A stretch of 14,674 nt of DNA from a bacterium (lineage in GTDB: Bacteria > SZUA-79 > Acidulodesulfobacterales > Acidulodesulfobacteraceae), in the NCBI GenBank assembly GCA_021791295.1, contig JAJYWW010000109.1:1-14674 (forward strand). Direction: 5' to 3'. Shown here in pieces: positions 1 through 7,604 of this stretch. Position 1 is the stretch's first letter; every line of letters begins with the position of its first letter. Below the pieces are notes generated by a model. That model did not search any database. It had not been told where the DNA came from and saw nothing but the letters and a program-made list of their open reading frames with translations. A program made the translations under genes and the position numbers.

Positions 1-521
1 GAAAAAAGAAAATGGCTTATGGGAATAACTTCTTCGCCTATTATCGTCACGTCGGAGTTTACGAACATATCGAACGTAGCGTTCACCATTCCCTCGATTG
101 TGTTTTCTACCGGAACGACGCCGTATTCGGAAAGACCTTTGGTAACGGAATTAAAAACCTCGGGGATGGTTTTTACGGGCATTAACATCCTTGAAGTACC
201 GAACCTTTTTATCGCCGCAAGGTGCGTAAACGTTCCTTCGGGACCGAAATAGCTAATTCTTATCCCAGCTTCAACCGAAATACACGCTGAAATTATCTCT
301 CTGAAAATACTTTGAAGGTGTTCGTCTTTTAACGGCCCTTCGTTATAGCTTATTACGTTTCTGTAAACCTCTCCTTCTCTTGACGGATTGTAGTATGCCT
401 TGTTATTAGACGATTTAATATGCCCGACTTTAAGAGCAATTTTTCCCCTTTCGTTAAGAAGTTCGACTAACTTTCTGTCGATATCGTCTATATTTTTTCT
501 CAGTTTTTTAAGTTCTTCCAT
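1..521 (-). CDS. pheA: Chorismate mutase-prephenate dehydratase (P-protein), N-terminal part; runs off the left edge
   Basis: Bifunctional enzyme of phenylalanine biosynthesis: chorismate to prephenate (AroQ-type mutase), then prephenate to phenylpyruvate. The 173 codons visible begin with an all-helical chorismate mutase domain (about residues 1-85; starts MEELKKLRKNIDDIDRKL, with the conserved 'NERG' and 'PSREGEV' stretches). The prephenate dehydratase domain follows from about residue 90, with YFGPEGTFTHLAA (91-103) and the family signature VVPVENTIEG (135-144). The C-terminal half of the dehydratase domain and any ACT regulatory domain lie outside the window. The start is the only ATG that gives the full mutase helix. 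No strong Shine-Dalgarno is seen before it. An inverted repeat, AATTTAG-CAAA-CTAAATT, sits at 543-560, 22 nt upstream of the start codon, and could be an operator. The assignment is firm from the motifs. Confidence 0.95.
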   Translation of the reverse strand, partial: MEELKKLRKNIDDIDRKLVELLNERGKIALKVGHIKSSNNKAYYNPSREGEVYRNVISYNEGPLKDEHLQSIFREIISACISVEAGIRISYFGPEGTFTHLAAIKRFGTSRMLMPVKTIPEVFNSVTKGLSEYGVVPVENTIEGMVNATFDMFVNSDVTIIGEEVIPISHFLF

Positions 522-542
522 TTTAAATTAGCACCGTTTAAC

Positions 543-567
543 AATTTAGCAAACTAAATTCTAAATT
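543..567 (-). promoter_or_regulatory. Inverted plus direct repeat upstream of pheA, possible operator
   Basis: AATTTAG (543-549) and CTAAATT (554-560) form a perfect 7-bp inverted repeat with a 4-nt spacer, and CTAAATT is repeated immediately at 561-567. It lies just 5' of the pheA start codon. It could be a repressor site or chance in AT-rich DNA; no protein can be assigned. Confidence 0.25.
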
Positions 568-638
568 AATTATATATTAAAAATTAAGATATTTTATATA
601 ATTTTTGTAAAAAATGCAAAGATTTTCCTTTTATATTT

Positions 639-1823
639 TCATGCAGATTTGCTCATTATATATTTACCCGCCGCAAAAACCGCTATAAGAAAAACGGCGA
701 TTATACCGAAGACGAACCTTATGGAATAAATGCCCGCTATATAGGAAAGAAAAAACGGTCCAATTATGCCGCCCAAGTCGAAATTCGACTGATATATAGT
801 ATTGGCGGCTACCATATCCTTCATATCGACCGTTTCGGATATCCTCATAGTGCCTATGGGAAAAATAAGCGCATGCGGTATTCCGAATATTATCAGCGCG
901 ACCGCGTAAAAACCGATATTTTTTGAAAATACCATCAATGCGAAAGAAAGAACGGATATAAGTATGGATATATTTAAAATTTTAGTTTTATTTTTTATGT
1001 TAGCTTTTTTAGTAAAATAAAGCAGAATTAATCTGGTTATAAGAGATGAAATAAAAAACAGGGAAAATAAAAGCGTTATTTCAAAATATTTTATATGAAA
1101 ATTATCCCTCGCGAAAACCCCGCCGAGGGCTACGACCGAAGCAAAGGCAATGCTGAATGTAGTGTTATAAAAAATTACTTCGAGAAATCCGCGGTTTTTA
1201 AATAATAAAGAAACGGAACCGCCTTTTGCAGATTTTTGAGAATTTTTATTTGAATTAAGTTTCTCTTTAATTACGCTTTTGCTCTTTAAATGAATTTTTA
1301 GGGCAAAGAAAAACGCGGTTATCCCGAAAATGCTCAGCATAATATAAATCCAGCGTATAGGCAAAACGGTAAGAAGCGCCGAGCTTAAAAGCGGCCCGAA
1401 AACAAGAGCAAGACTAAGCATTAAAGAATATATAGTAAGATTTTTTTCTATTGCGGATTTTTCCGAAACTAAATGAACTAACGACAAAAGAAACGGCATT
1501 ATTATCGCCGTAGCAAAACCTGATATTACGACGAATATTAAAAATTCGGCATAATTCGTCGAAAAAAAATATCCCAGTATCGCCGCCGAAAACAATAAAA
1601 GTCCGGCTATTACAAATTTTGAAACGGCTTGAGGCTTTATTCGTATGCTGATAAGATATCTTACCGCGATAGTGCTTACCGCATATACGGCCGTCGTAAT
1701 ACCGACGTAAAAAAGATTTTTATCGAGAACGTATCTTACGAACAGGGGATTAATAGACTGTATAAGATTGGTATTAGCCCTCTGCAGCAATATAACAAAA
1801 AAAACGAAAATAATAGCGGGCAT
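639..1823 (-). CDS. MFS transporter, about 12 membrane segments
   Basis: A 394-residue, very hydrophobic protein with the length and spacing of hydrophobic helices expected of a 12-segment major facilitator superfamily permease in the inner membrane. Two six-helix halves are separated by a basic, Ser/Asn/Lys-rich cytoplasmic loop near the middle (KSKSVIKEKLNSNKNSQKS), typical of the MFS central loop. The N-terminus enters the membrane directly (MPAIIFVFFVILLQ). Glycine/proline-containing helices such as SNFDLGGIIGPFFLSYIAG near the C-terminus resemble drug-efflux type MFS members (DHA1-like), but the substrate cannot be read from sequence. The start ATG lies 27 bp after the stop of the upstream alpha/beta hydrolase, so the two are probably cotranscribed. 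Its own SD is weak. Family certain to high degree, substrate unknown. Confidence 0.85.
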   Translation of the reverse strand: MPAIIFVFFVILLQRANTNLIQSINPLFVRYVLDKNLFYVGITTAVYAVSTIAVRYLISIRIKPQAVSKFVIAGLLLFSAAILGYFFSTNYAEFLIFVVISGFATAIIMPFLLSLVHLVSEKSAIEKNLTIYSLMLSLALVFGPLLSSALLTVLPIRWIYIMLSIFGITAFFFALKIHLKSKSVIKEKLNSNKNSQKSAKGGSVSLLFKNRGFLEVIFYNTTFSIAFASVVALGGVFARDNFHIKYFEITLLFSLFFISSLITRLILLYFTKKANIKNKTKILNISILISVLSFALMVFSKNIGFYAVALIIFGIPHALIFPIGTMRISETVDMKDMVAANTIYQSNFDLGGIIGPFFLSYIAGIYSIRFVFGIIAVFLIAVFAAGKYIMSKSA

Positions 1824-1850
1824 AATTTATCGGTTTGCTTAGTTTGCCGT

Positions 1851-2456
1851 TTACGCTTTAATATAGGAAATAATTAAAGAAATTAGTTCCTCTTTGGCTT
1901 CCGTAGCAAAAATATTCTGCGCATGCGCAGAACCGTTAAAAAAATGAACGGTCTTGGGAGATTTAGTCATTGCATGCATTTTTTTAATGCCGTCGGCAAA
2001 CTTTTCTTCTTTCGAGCCAATATAGTGGATTGGCACGTCTATAAAATCCACTCCCTCGGCATACACCGGCGATAAAGCTATTACCGATTTTATTTCCGAA
2101 GGCTTGTAAAGTTTAGATGCGTTTAAAACCGCCGCTCCTCCCATGCTCGAACCCAGCAAAGTAATATTTTTTACGAAATCTAATCCCTGCACGAACTTAA
2201 CCGCTCCTATAATATCTTCGCCGTATGCGTTTAATCCTGCGCTTCCTTCTTTTGAATTTCCGTATCCCCTGAAATCAAACGTCAGAGAAGATATTTTATT
2301 CTTTAACAACACGTCGCAGAGGTCGTAATAACTTTCTTTGTTAAAAACTCTGCCATGGGCAAGAATTACTATATCTGGATAGGAACCAAATAAAGAACCG
2401 TATATATCGCCGCCGTCGGCGGCTTCAAAATGAACTTCTTTAAAATTCACGTTCAT
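1851..2456 (-). CDS. Small alpha/beta hydrolase (serine hydrolase)
   Basis: A 201-residue alpha/beta-hydrolase fold protein, probably cytoplasmic since no signal peptide is visible. It has the oxyanion HG motif at residues 34-35 (ILAHGR), the FDFRGYGNS strand-turn at 60-68 typical of the family, the nucleophile elbow GSSMG at 102-106 (Ser104) and a C-terminal His178 (NGSAHAQ). The acid position, usually Asp after 'G..D', reads IGSKEEKFAD, so the acid is either Glu150/151 or Asp155. At 201 aa it is shorter than most members and has little room for a cap domain, resembling dienelactone-hydrolase/YfhR-like small hydrolases. A GAGG ribosome site lies 9 nt before the ATG. It precedes the MFS gene, suggesting one unit, perhaps processing a compound that the transporter moves. 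Substrate unknown. Confidence 0.88.
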   Translation of the reverse strand: MNVNFKEVHFEAADGGDIYGSLFGSYPDIVILAHGRVFNKESYYDLCDVLLKNKISSLTFDFRGYGNSKEGSAGLNAYGEDIIGAVKFVQGLDFVKNITLLGSSMGGAAVLNASKLYKPSEIKSVIALSPVYAEGVDFIDVPIHYIGSKEEKFADGIKKMHAMTKSPKTVHFFNGSAHAQNIFATEAKEELISLIISYIKA

Positions 2457-2473
2457 ACAATTTTACCTCGACT

Positions 2474-2486
2474 AAATTAAATTATA
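2474..2486 (-). promoter_or_regulatory. Extended -10 promoter for the hydrolase-MFS pair
   Basis: On the minus strand the sequence TGGTATAAT gives a perfect -10 (TATAAT, 2481-2486) with the TGn extension. It would start transcription near 2474, about 18 nt before the hydrolase ATG. No good -35 is seen at 17 bp, as expected for an extended -10 promoter. No terminator hairpin separates it from gcvPB upstream, so read-through from gcv is also possible. Confidence 0.5.
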
Positions 2487-2531
2487 CCACAAATAAGATA
2501 ACATAATTTATTTAACGGAAACAAAATTTTA

Positions 2532-4079
2532 TTAATACTTAAATACAGGCTGTTTATTTGCAAGTACTTCGTTGACTCTGCCGACTTTCGTTTTTTGCGG
2601 GGATTTAGCCGCTTTAGACTTTTTAGTTTTAAGTTTTATCTCTTTTACCGCTTTTATAAAATTATCCAAAGTTCTTATCGATTCGGTTTCGGTAGGCTCT
2701 ATCATAATAGCTCCGTGTATATTTTTCGGAAAATAAACCGTGGGCGGATGAAAACCATAGTCTATTAATAGTTTAGCGAGTTCGATTGTCGATATTCCGC
2801 TTTCTTCAATCGCTTTATCGCTGAAAACGCATTCGTGCATGCACAGCCCTTCTTCAAAAGGGTCTGAACCGGACAGTATTTTGCCGAGTTTTTTCTTGAC
2901 GTAGTTTGCGTTAAGCACTGCAATTTCGCTCACGGAACCTACGTTATCCCGTCCTAACGAAAGAAGATAGGCGTATGCCCTTATTAACACGGCAAAATTG
3001 CATAAAAACGGCGTCATTTTACCTATAGAATTTTTTCTGTCTTCCGACAGCTCGTAAACCTGATTTACGGCGTCAGAATTTTTATCGTAATTCGATGTTT
3101 TTTTTCCGTTATTCGTATCGGCGGCGGTTTTCTTAACGTAAGGAATAGGAAGTAATTCCCTTAATGATTCTACGACGCCTATCGCTCCGCTTCCGGGTCC
3201 GCCTCCTCCGTGAGGGGTAGAAAAAGTTTTATGCAGATTAAGCTGTATCAGGTCTATTCCCATATCGGAAACTTTTACGTTCCCGATAAAAGCGTTAAAG
3301 TTTGCGCCGTCCATATAAACAAAAGAGCCGTTTTTATGCATAATTTCGGCAATTTTTTTTATGTCTTTTTCAAAAACGCCGAAAGTGTTCGGATTGGTTA
3401 TCATAATTGCGGCGACGTCTTTTGAAATAAACTTTTTCAATTCTTCGGCATCAAGCGTTCCCGCTTTTCCGGTTTTAATTTCTACGGGAGTGAATCCCGC
3501 AAGAACCGAACTTGCCGGATTTGTACCGTGCGAACTGTCTGGAACCAGTATAGTTTTTCTGTTTTCGCCTTTTAACTCAAAATATTTCTTTATAACTTTA
3601 AGCCCTGCAAACTCGCCCGCCGCGCCGGCCTGAGGAGCGAAACTGAATTCCGCAAGTCCGGTAAGCCCGCATAAAATATTATTAAAATCGTAAACTATTT
3701 TTAAAACAGGTTGAATTAAATTTGCCGGGGTTAAAGGATGAATGTTTTTAATATTTTCAAGGGACGCTATTTTTTCGTTAATTTTTGGATTATACTTCAT
3801 GGTGCATGAACCAAGCGGGTAAAAAACGGTATCGACGCACATATTCCATCCAGAAAGTCTCGTAAAATGCCGGACAACGGTCGGTTCGGATACTTCGGGA
3901 AGTCCGGGGGCATTTTTTCTAATATATTTTGAGTCTATATATGCGCTTTCGTCTTTTCTTAAATCGGATTTTTTTAAGCCGCAATCCGGTATTCCGATGC
4001 CGTTTACTCCTTTAGAGCTTTGCTCCGTCAATGGGTCTTCGTCAAAAAATATACCTTTTATTCCGGGAAATTTAGCCAT
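2532..4079 (-). CDS. gcvPB: Glycine dehydrogenase (decarboxylating) subunit 2, P-protein beta
   Basis: PLP-binding half of the split P-protein, which decarboxylates glycine and passes the aminomethyl group to lipoyl-GcvH. Family landmarks in order: NAPGLPEVSEPTVVRHFTRLS (56-76), FYPLGSCTMKYNPKIN (86-101), DSSHGTNPAS (181-190), MDGANFNAF (256-264), then the PLP-lysine loop NLHKTFSTPHGGGGPGSG (281-298, Lys284). Two departures from the family are visible by eye. One is an Asn/Lys-rich insert at about 318-341, between LPIPYVKK and the ELSEDRKNSIGK region. The other is a Lys-rich linker (KLKTKKSKAAKSPQKTK) before the usual VGRVNEV C-terminus. Length is 515 against roughly 480-500 typical. An AGAGG site lies 6 nt before the ATG, and the start overlaps the gcvPA stop by 8 nt (ATGGCTAA). 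No terminator is evident after the stop. Confidence 0.97.
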   Translation of the reverse strand: MAKFPGIKGIFFDEDPLTEQSSKGVNGIGIPDCGLKKSDLRKDESAYIDSKYIRKNAPGLPEVSEPTVVRHFTRLSGWNMCVDTVFYPLGSCTMKYNPKINEKIASLENIKNIHPLTPANLIQPVLKIVYDFNNILCGLTGLAEFSFAPQAGAAGEFAGLKVIKKYFELKGENRKTILVPDSSHGTNPASSVLAGFTPVEIKTGKAGTLDAEELKKFISKDVAAIMITNPNTFGVFEKDIKKIAEIMHKNGSFVYMDGANFNAFIGNVKVSDMGIDLIQLNLHKTFSTPHGGGGPGSGAIGVVESLRELLPIPYVKKTAADTNNGKKTSNYDKNSDAVNQVYELSEDRKNSIGKMTPFLCNFAVLIRAYAYLLSLGRDNVGSVSEIAVLNANYVKKKLGKILSGSDPFEEGLCMHECVFSDKAIEESGISTIELAKLLIDYGFHPPTVYFPKNIHGAIMIEPTETESIRTLDNFIKAVKEIKLKTKKSKAAKSPQKTKVGRVNEVLANKQPVFKY

Positions 4080-5535
4080 TTAAAACCTCTTTTGCATTTT
4101 TTGCGTATTTTTCGATATCGCTTAAACGGATATTTTCGGTGGCGGATATTAAAACGGCGTTCTCCGAAAGAGCTATGCCGGCTATAATATCTCTTGCCGC
4201 CATTTTTTCTATAAATTCCGATGCGGTCGTTTTATTATTATGTTTACTTGTATTCGCCTTAAATTTTAGGGAAAATTCGTTGAAAAAATCTCCGTCGTAA
4301 AACGGTTCAAACAGTCCGGTATTTAATAATTTATCCCTTAATATATGCGCAAGTTTAAGATTTAATAAAGCTATATCTTTAAAGCCGCTTTTTGAACATA
4401 AGGCAAGATATATCGCCGCCCTGACGGCGTTTAAAGAACTGTTGGTGCAAATATTGGATGTTGCGGCGCCCCTTCTTATATGCTGTTCCCTTGTCGAAAG
4501 AATAAAGGCGTATGCGTCTTTATTATTGCCGTCTTTAGTTTTGCCGACGATTCTTCCGGGCATCTGCCTGACGTATTCTTTTTTTGCGGCAAAAAGACCT
4601 AAAAGCGGTCCGCCGAAATTCATATAGTTCCCGAATGAATTACCTTCTCCGGCAAAAAAATCGGCGTTATAGAATCCGGGGGGATTAATTATGCCGAAAC
4701 CATAAGGTTCCGTGGAAGAAACTATAAAACTTGGAGTATGTTCCGAATTTGATTCGGGGTTGGAATTAGAATTATAGGTTGAATGTATAATTTTTTCAAG
4801 GGATTCTAAATCTTCTATTACTCCGTAATAGTTCGGCTGTTGAATAACTACTGCCGGCACTCTGCCGCTTCCTTTTGAAAGCTTTTGCTTTAAGTCCGAT
4901 ATTTCCGTCTGTCCGGTTTTGGCGTTTAATTTTATTTTTTCTATTTTTACGCCTGTGCCGCCCGTAAAAGTCTTAATAACGGAATAATAATCAAGGTTTA
5001 CTCCTTCGGAAACAAATACCGTGTCGCCGTTATGGGTTGCCGGTATATCCCTGTTTGCCGACGACAGTCTTAAAGCCGCCAATACCGCTTCCGCAAGGCT
5101 TTCCGCTCCATCGTACATGGATGCGTTTACGACGTCCATACCGAGTATTTCTGCAATGAACGACTGAAATTCAAAAAGAGCAAAAAGCGTGCCCTGGCTT
5201 ACTTCCGGCTGATACGGAGTATAAGGAGTATAAAATTCCGACCTCGAAATAAGGCTGTCTATAACCGACGGAACAAAATGATTGTAAATTCCTCCGCCTG
5301 AAAAAACCGCAGATTTATTTTTTGGCGGAATGCTTGAGTCTATATCCGAAAACAGCCGCCATAATGAGCTTTCATCTATACCGTCACTAAGAATATCCGA
5401 CAAATCGTCCCCGCTAATAAGAGGAATATCTCCCAGTATCTTTTTGAAAAGCTCTTTTTTATCTTTAATGCCTAAAAAGCGGTATAATTTTGCAATATCC
5501 TTTTTTGAATTAGGAAAGTAGCGGAAATTATTCAT
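4072..5535 (-). CDS. gcvPA: Glycine dehydrogenase (decarboxylating) subunit 1, P-protein alpha
   Basis: Non-PLP-lysine half of the heterotetrameric P-protein, partner of GcvPB. Recognisable blocks (numbered from the chosen ATG): FRYFPNSKKDIAKL near the N-terminus, YTPYTPYQPEVSQGTL (102-117), MYDGAESLAEA (140-150), QQPNYYGVIEDLE (232-244), EGNSFGNYMNFGGPLLG (297-313), and MPGRIVG followed by the REQHIRRGAATSNICT block. The frame is open to a TTG at 5553, but I chose the ATG at 5535: homologues begin at the RYFPN-like segment, and this start gives an 8-nt overlap with gcvH (ATGAATAA), matching the 8-nt overlap to gcvPB. That makes 487 residues, longer than the usual ~440-450. Part of the excess is a Ser/Asn-rich stretch (TYNSNSNPESNSEHTP) at about 253-268, where homologues have a short loop. 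Confidence 0.95.
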   Translation of the reverse strand: MNNFRYFPNSKKDIAKLYRFLGIKDKKELFKKILGDIPLISGDDLSDILSDGIDESSLWRLFSDIDSSIPPKNKSAVFSGGGIYNHFVPSVIDSLISRSEFYTPYTPYQPEVSQGTLFALFEFQSFIAEILGMDVVNASMYDGAESLAEAVLAALRLSSANRDIPATHNGDTVFVSEGVNLDYYSVIKTFTGGTGVKIEKIKLNAKTGQTEISDLKQKLSKGSGRVPAVVIQQPNYYGVIEDLESLEKIIHSTYNSNSNPESNSEHTPSFIVSSTEPYGFGIINPPGFYNADFFAGEGNSFGNYMNFGGPLLGLFAAKKEYVRQMPGRIVGKTKDGNNKDAYAFILSTREQHIRRGAATSNICTNSSLNAVRAAIYLALCSKSGFKDIALLNLKLAHILRDKLLNTGLFEPFYDGDFFNEFSLKFKANTSKHNNKTTASEFIEKMAARDIIAGIALSENAVLISATENIRLSDIEKYAKNAKEVLNG

Positions 5536-5923
5536 GGTGTGAAGATTCCGCAAACGTCTTATATTTAATTTCGTCCATTAATCCTTCTGCGTCCGATTCG
5601 TTAGATACCTCTACTTCCGCGATAAAACCTGTTCCTGTCGGATCCTGATTGATAAGCTCCGGAGTATCGTTTAATTTTAAATTTACGGATATTATTTTAA
5701 GATCGACGGGAGCGTAAATTTCCGAAACGGATTTAACGGATTCTATTTCTCCTATTTTTGCGTCTTTTTTATAATTTTTTCCAACTTCCGGAAGAGAAAC
5801 GTAAACTACGTCGCCAAGTTCCGACTGGGCAAAATCGGAAATACCTATGCGATATTTATTATTAGAATCTTTACTTAACCATTCATGCGATTTAGAGAAA
5901 TAAAACGACCCGCTTTTAATCAT
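5528..5923 (-). CDS. gcvH: Glycine cleavage system H protein (lipoyl carrier)
   Basis: Lipoylated shuttle that carries the aminomethyl intermediate from P to T protein. The sequence has HEWLSKD near the N-terminus, GISDFAQSELGDVVYVSLPEVG, the lipoylation loop EIESVKSVSEIYAP with Lys64 (numbered from the chosen start) and the C-terminal NQDPTGTGFIAEVE segment. The frame opens with a TTG at 5929, but the ATG at 5923 has a strong AAGGGG ribosome site 6 nt upstream whereas the TTG would sit directly against that site, so the ATG is preferred, giving 131 residues. The usual 'W' in the GxGW block is Phe here and the Gly after YAPV is replaced (VDLKI), both mild departures. Overlaps gcvPA by 8 nt; 82 bp lie between gcvT and this gene. 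Confidence 0.96.
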   Translation of the reverse strand: MIKSGSFYFSKSHEWLSKDSNNKYRIGISDFAQSELGDVVYVSLPEVGKNYKKDAKIGEIESVKSVSEIYAPVDLKIISVNLKLNDTPELINQDPTGTGFIAEVEVSNESDAEGLMDEIKYKTFAESSHHE

Positions 5924-6005
5924 TTTCAACCCCTTAGTTTAATATGATATTTTATAGTAAAATTGCGTATTTATATTAATTATTTATTTTTAATTTCTTT
6001 TATTT

Positions 6006-7190
6006 TTATTTGCCCGTTTTGATATTTTTATGGAAAGGCGGAGACACGACTTCGGCTTTTTCAAAATTTCCCCTGATATCTATGAAAAAATCTTTCAAGT
6101 ATGAAAGATTAACGCCGGCATCCGAAATATAAGCGCTTCCTATGGGAAATTTGTTTGAAGGACTGTACGTTCCGCTTGCGATACAACCTATGGGCTTAAG
6201 ATTTTCGTCGAGTATTCTCTGCGAATGCCTTGGAATCTGTTTGCCGGAAAGTTTAAAGAAAATCAATCTTTTTTCTTTGTTTTTAATATTTTTTAGAGCC
6301 TCTTTTCCTATAAAATCTTTTGTATCCGAAAGATACTTTTCAAGTCCGGCGTCGTAAGGATTTATAGTTTCGTCGAGTTCGTGTCCGTAAAGGGGAAGCG
6401 CCGCTTCAAACCTCAAAGTATCTCTTGCTCCTAGACCAACCGGAAGAAGATTGGACAGATTGGAGTTTTGCAGAAGATAATTCCATAAAGCAACCGTTTT
6501 TTCCGCAGGTATGAATATTTCAAACCCGAACTCTCCCGTATAACCGCTTCTGGATATCAGCGCTTCGACGTTTACGTCTTTAAATACTGCGCAGCCGAAT
6601 TCAAAATGCTTTAAATCTTTAATATTTTTAGGCTGAAACTTAAAATCGAATAATCCGCATTTTCCAATTTTAACGGCGTCGCTTATAAGAGGATATATCA
6701 AATCCCTCGATTTTGGTCCCTGAACCGAAAGAAGTCCTATATCGTCGCTGATATTTTGCGCCGCGACGTCTTTGCCTTTTTTTTGAAAATCGTTCTGCAC
6801 GTGACGAATCCATGCAAAATCCTTCTGCGTATTTGAAGCATTCACGACTGCCATATATTCGTCGTCGGAAAACTTAAATACGGTAACATCGTCGATAATT
6901 CCGCCTTTTTCGTTAAGAATTAACGCATAAACTATCTCTCCCCGTCCTATTTTTGAAACGTCTGCCGTAAAGACGTAATCTACGAATGACGAAGCGTCTT
7001 TACCTTTTATAGTTATTTCTCCCATATGGCTTATATCGAAAATGCCGGAATTTTTTCGGACGTTTAAATGCTCTTCGATTATGCTTTTATAATAAAGAGG
7101 CATATAAAAACCTGCAAATTCTACTATTTTTGCTCCCATTTTAGCATGTTCGCCGTATAGCGGCGTCTTCTTAGTTTCAGAATTGTTCAT
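6006..7190 (-). CDS. gcvT: Aminomethyltransferase (glycine cleavage T protein)
   Basis: Transfers the methylene group from aminomethyl-lipoyl-GcvH to tetrahydrofolate, releasing ammonia. Signatures: VEFAGFYMPLYY (23-34), SGIFDISHMGEI (48-59), the catalytic aspartate block GGIIDDVTVF (96-105, Asp100/101), SGYTGEFGFEIF in the middle, LGARDTLRFEAALPLYGHEL with the folate-site residues, and SGTYSPSNKFPIGSAY near the C-terminus. At 394 aa it is slightly longer than the common 360-375. It is the first gene of the gcvT-H-PA-PB operon. An AGAGGTG element lies 14 nt before the ATG, farther than ideal; the intervening codons hold no ATG, GTG or TTG, so the ATG stands. I saw no glycine riboswitch in the leader. 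Confidence 0.96.
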   Translation of the reverse strand: MNNSETKKTPLYGEHAKMGAKIVEFAGFYMPLYYKSIIEEHLNVRKNSGIFDISHMGEITIKGKDASSFVDYVFTADVSKIGRGEIVYALILNEKGGIIDDVTVFKFSDDEYMAVVNASNTQKDFAWIRHVQNDFQKKGKDVAAQNISDDIGLLSVQGPKSRDLIYPLISDAVKIGKCGLFDFKFQPKNIKDLKHFEFGCAVFKDVNVEALISRSGYTGEFGFEIFIPAEKTVALWNYLLQNSNLSNLLPVGLGARDTLRFEAALPLYGHELDETINPYDAGLEKYLSDTKDFIGKEALKNIKNKEKRLIFFKLSGKQIPRHSQRILDENLKPIGCIASGTYSPSNKFPIGSAYISDAGVNLSYLKDFFIDIRGNFEKAEVVSPPFHKNIKTGK

Positions 7191-7290
7191 AATTATAATT
7201 ATTGCACCTCTTAATTTATCTTGCTGTTTTATCTGCCAAAAAAATTATATAAAATATACCGTCATAAACTAATAATTCACTTTTATAATT

Positions 7291-7296
7291 ATTATA
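7291..7296 (-). promoter_or_regulatory. Candidate -10 box for the gcv operon
   Basis: TATAAT on the minus strand, which would place the start of transcription near 7284 and leave a leader of about 95 nt before gcvT. The nearest -35-like hexamer, TTGATT (7311-7316), is only 14 bp away, so the promoter is weak or activator-dependent, or this is chance in AT-rich DNA. Confidence 0.3.
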
Positions 7297-7322
7297 AATT
7301 AAACAAAAAAAATCAAGTTTAT

Positions 7323-7362
7323 TTTACTGTTTTACTGTTTTATTATTTTACCGCTTTACCTC
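7323..7362. repeat. Five tandem 8-bp degenerate units (TTTANNNN)
   Basis: Consecutive octamers TTTACTGT, TTTACTGT, TTTATTAT, TTTACCGC, TTTACCTC keep TTTA in exact 8-bp phase. They lie upstream of the candidate gcv -10 box on the minus strand. They could be a decaying microsatellite or a row of half-sites for a regulator of gcv; the function is not known. Confidence 0.55.
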
Positions 7363-7476
7363 ATTTGCTGCAAAATATCTAAAACATAAATCTCTCAATT
7401 TAAGTATATTTTAATATGTTTAATTTTAGAAATAGGTTAGCTCCGATATTAATATTTTTATAAAATTTTTTATAAA

Positions 7477-7496
7477 TTTATAGATATTTATAGATA
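7477..7496. repeat. 10-bp direct repeat immediately upstream of the EAL-HDOD promoter
   Basis: TTTATAGATA occurs twice in tandem, one helical turn apart, ending 6 bp before the -35 box. The stretch before it is also A/T-only (runs of T and TATAAA). Position and phase would suit an UP element or an activator site; this is inference. Confidence 0.4.
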
Positions 7497-7502
7497 TTTT
7501 TA

Positions 7503-7531
7503 TTGACTTATACTTAACAGTGTTATATAAA
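7503..7531 (+). promoter_or_regulatory. Sigma70-type promoter for the EAL-HDOD gene
   Basis: TTGACT (-35, 7503-7508), a 17-bp spacer, and TATAAA (-10, 7526-7531). Five of six bases match consensus in each box with ideal spacing. Predicted start is near 7538, leaving a leader of about 67 nt before the GTG start codon. Confidence 0.65.
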
Positions 7532-7604
7532 TGTATAAATTACGGTAGATTAACTTAAATTAAATCAACCATTATAAATATATAAATACCGCGGTCGAGA
7601 AAAA

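Larger units (their letters stand above)
7191..7604. other. Divergent AT-rich intergenic region between gcvT and the EAL-HDOD gene
   Basis: 414 bp with no coding signal in any frame. It holds, from left to right: the gcvT leader; a TATAAT (-10) on the minus strand at 7291-7296 without a convincing -35 at 16-18 bp; a row of five 8-bp units at 7323-7362; a 10-bp direct repeat at 7477-7496; and a clear plus-strand promoter at 7503-7531. I looked for the paired aptamers of a glycine riboswitch on the minus strand and saw none. Confidence 0.7.

Noticed and set aside
3210..3633. Two plus-strand ORFs (71 and 90 codons) opposite gcvPB
   Set aside because: Antisense shadows of a well-supported coding gene, without their own start signals.
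7191..7290. Possible glycine riboswitch in the gcvT leader
   Set aside because: The GG-rich paired aptamer core expected upstream of gcv genes is not seen on the minus strand; the leader is A/T-rich without long GC stems.
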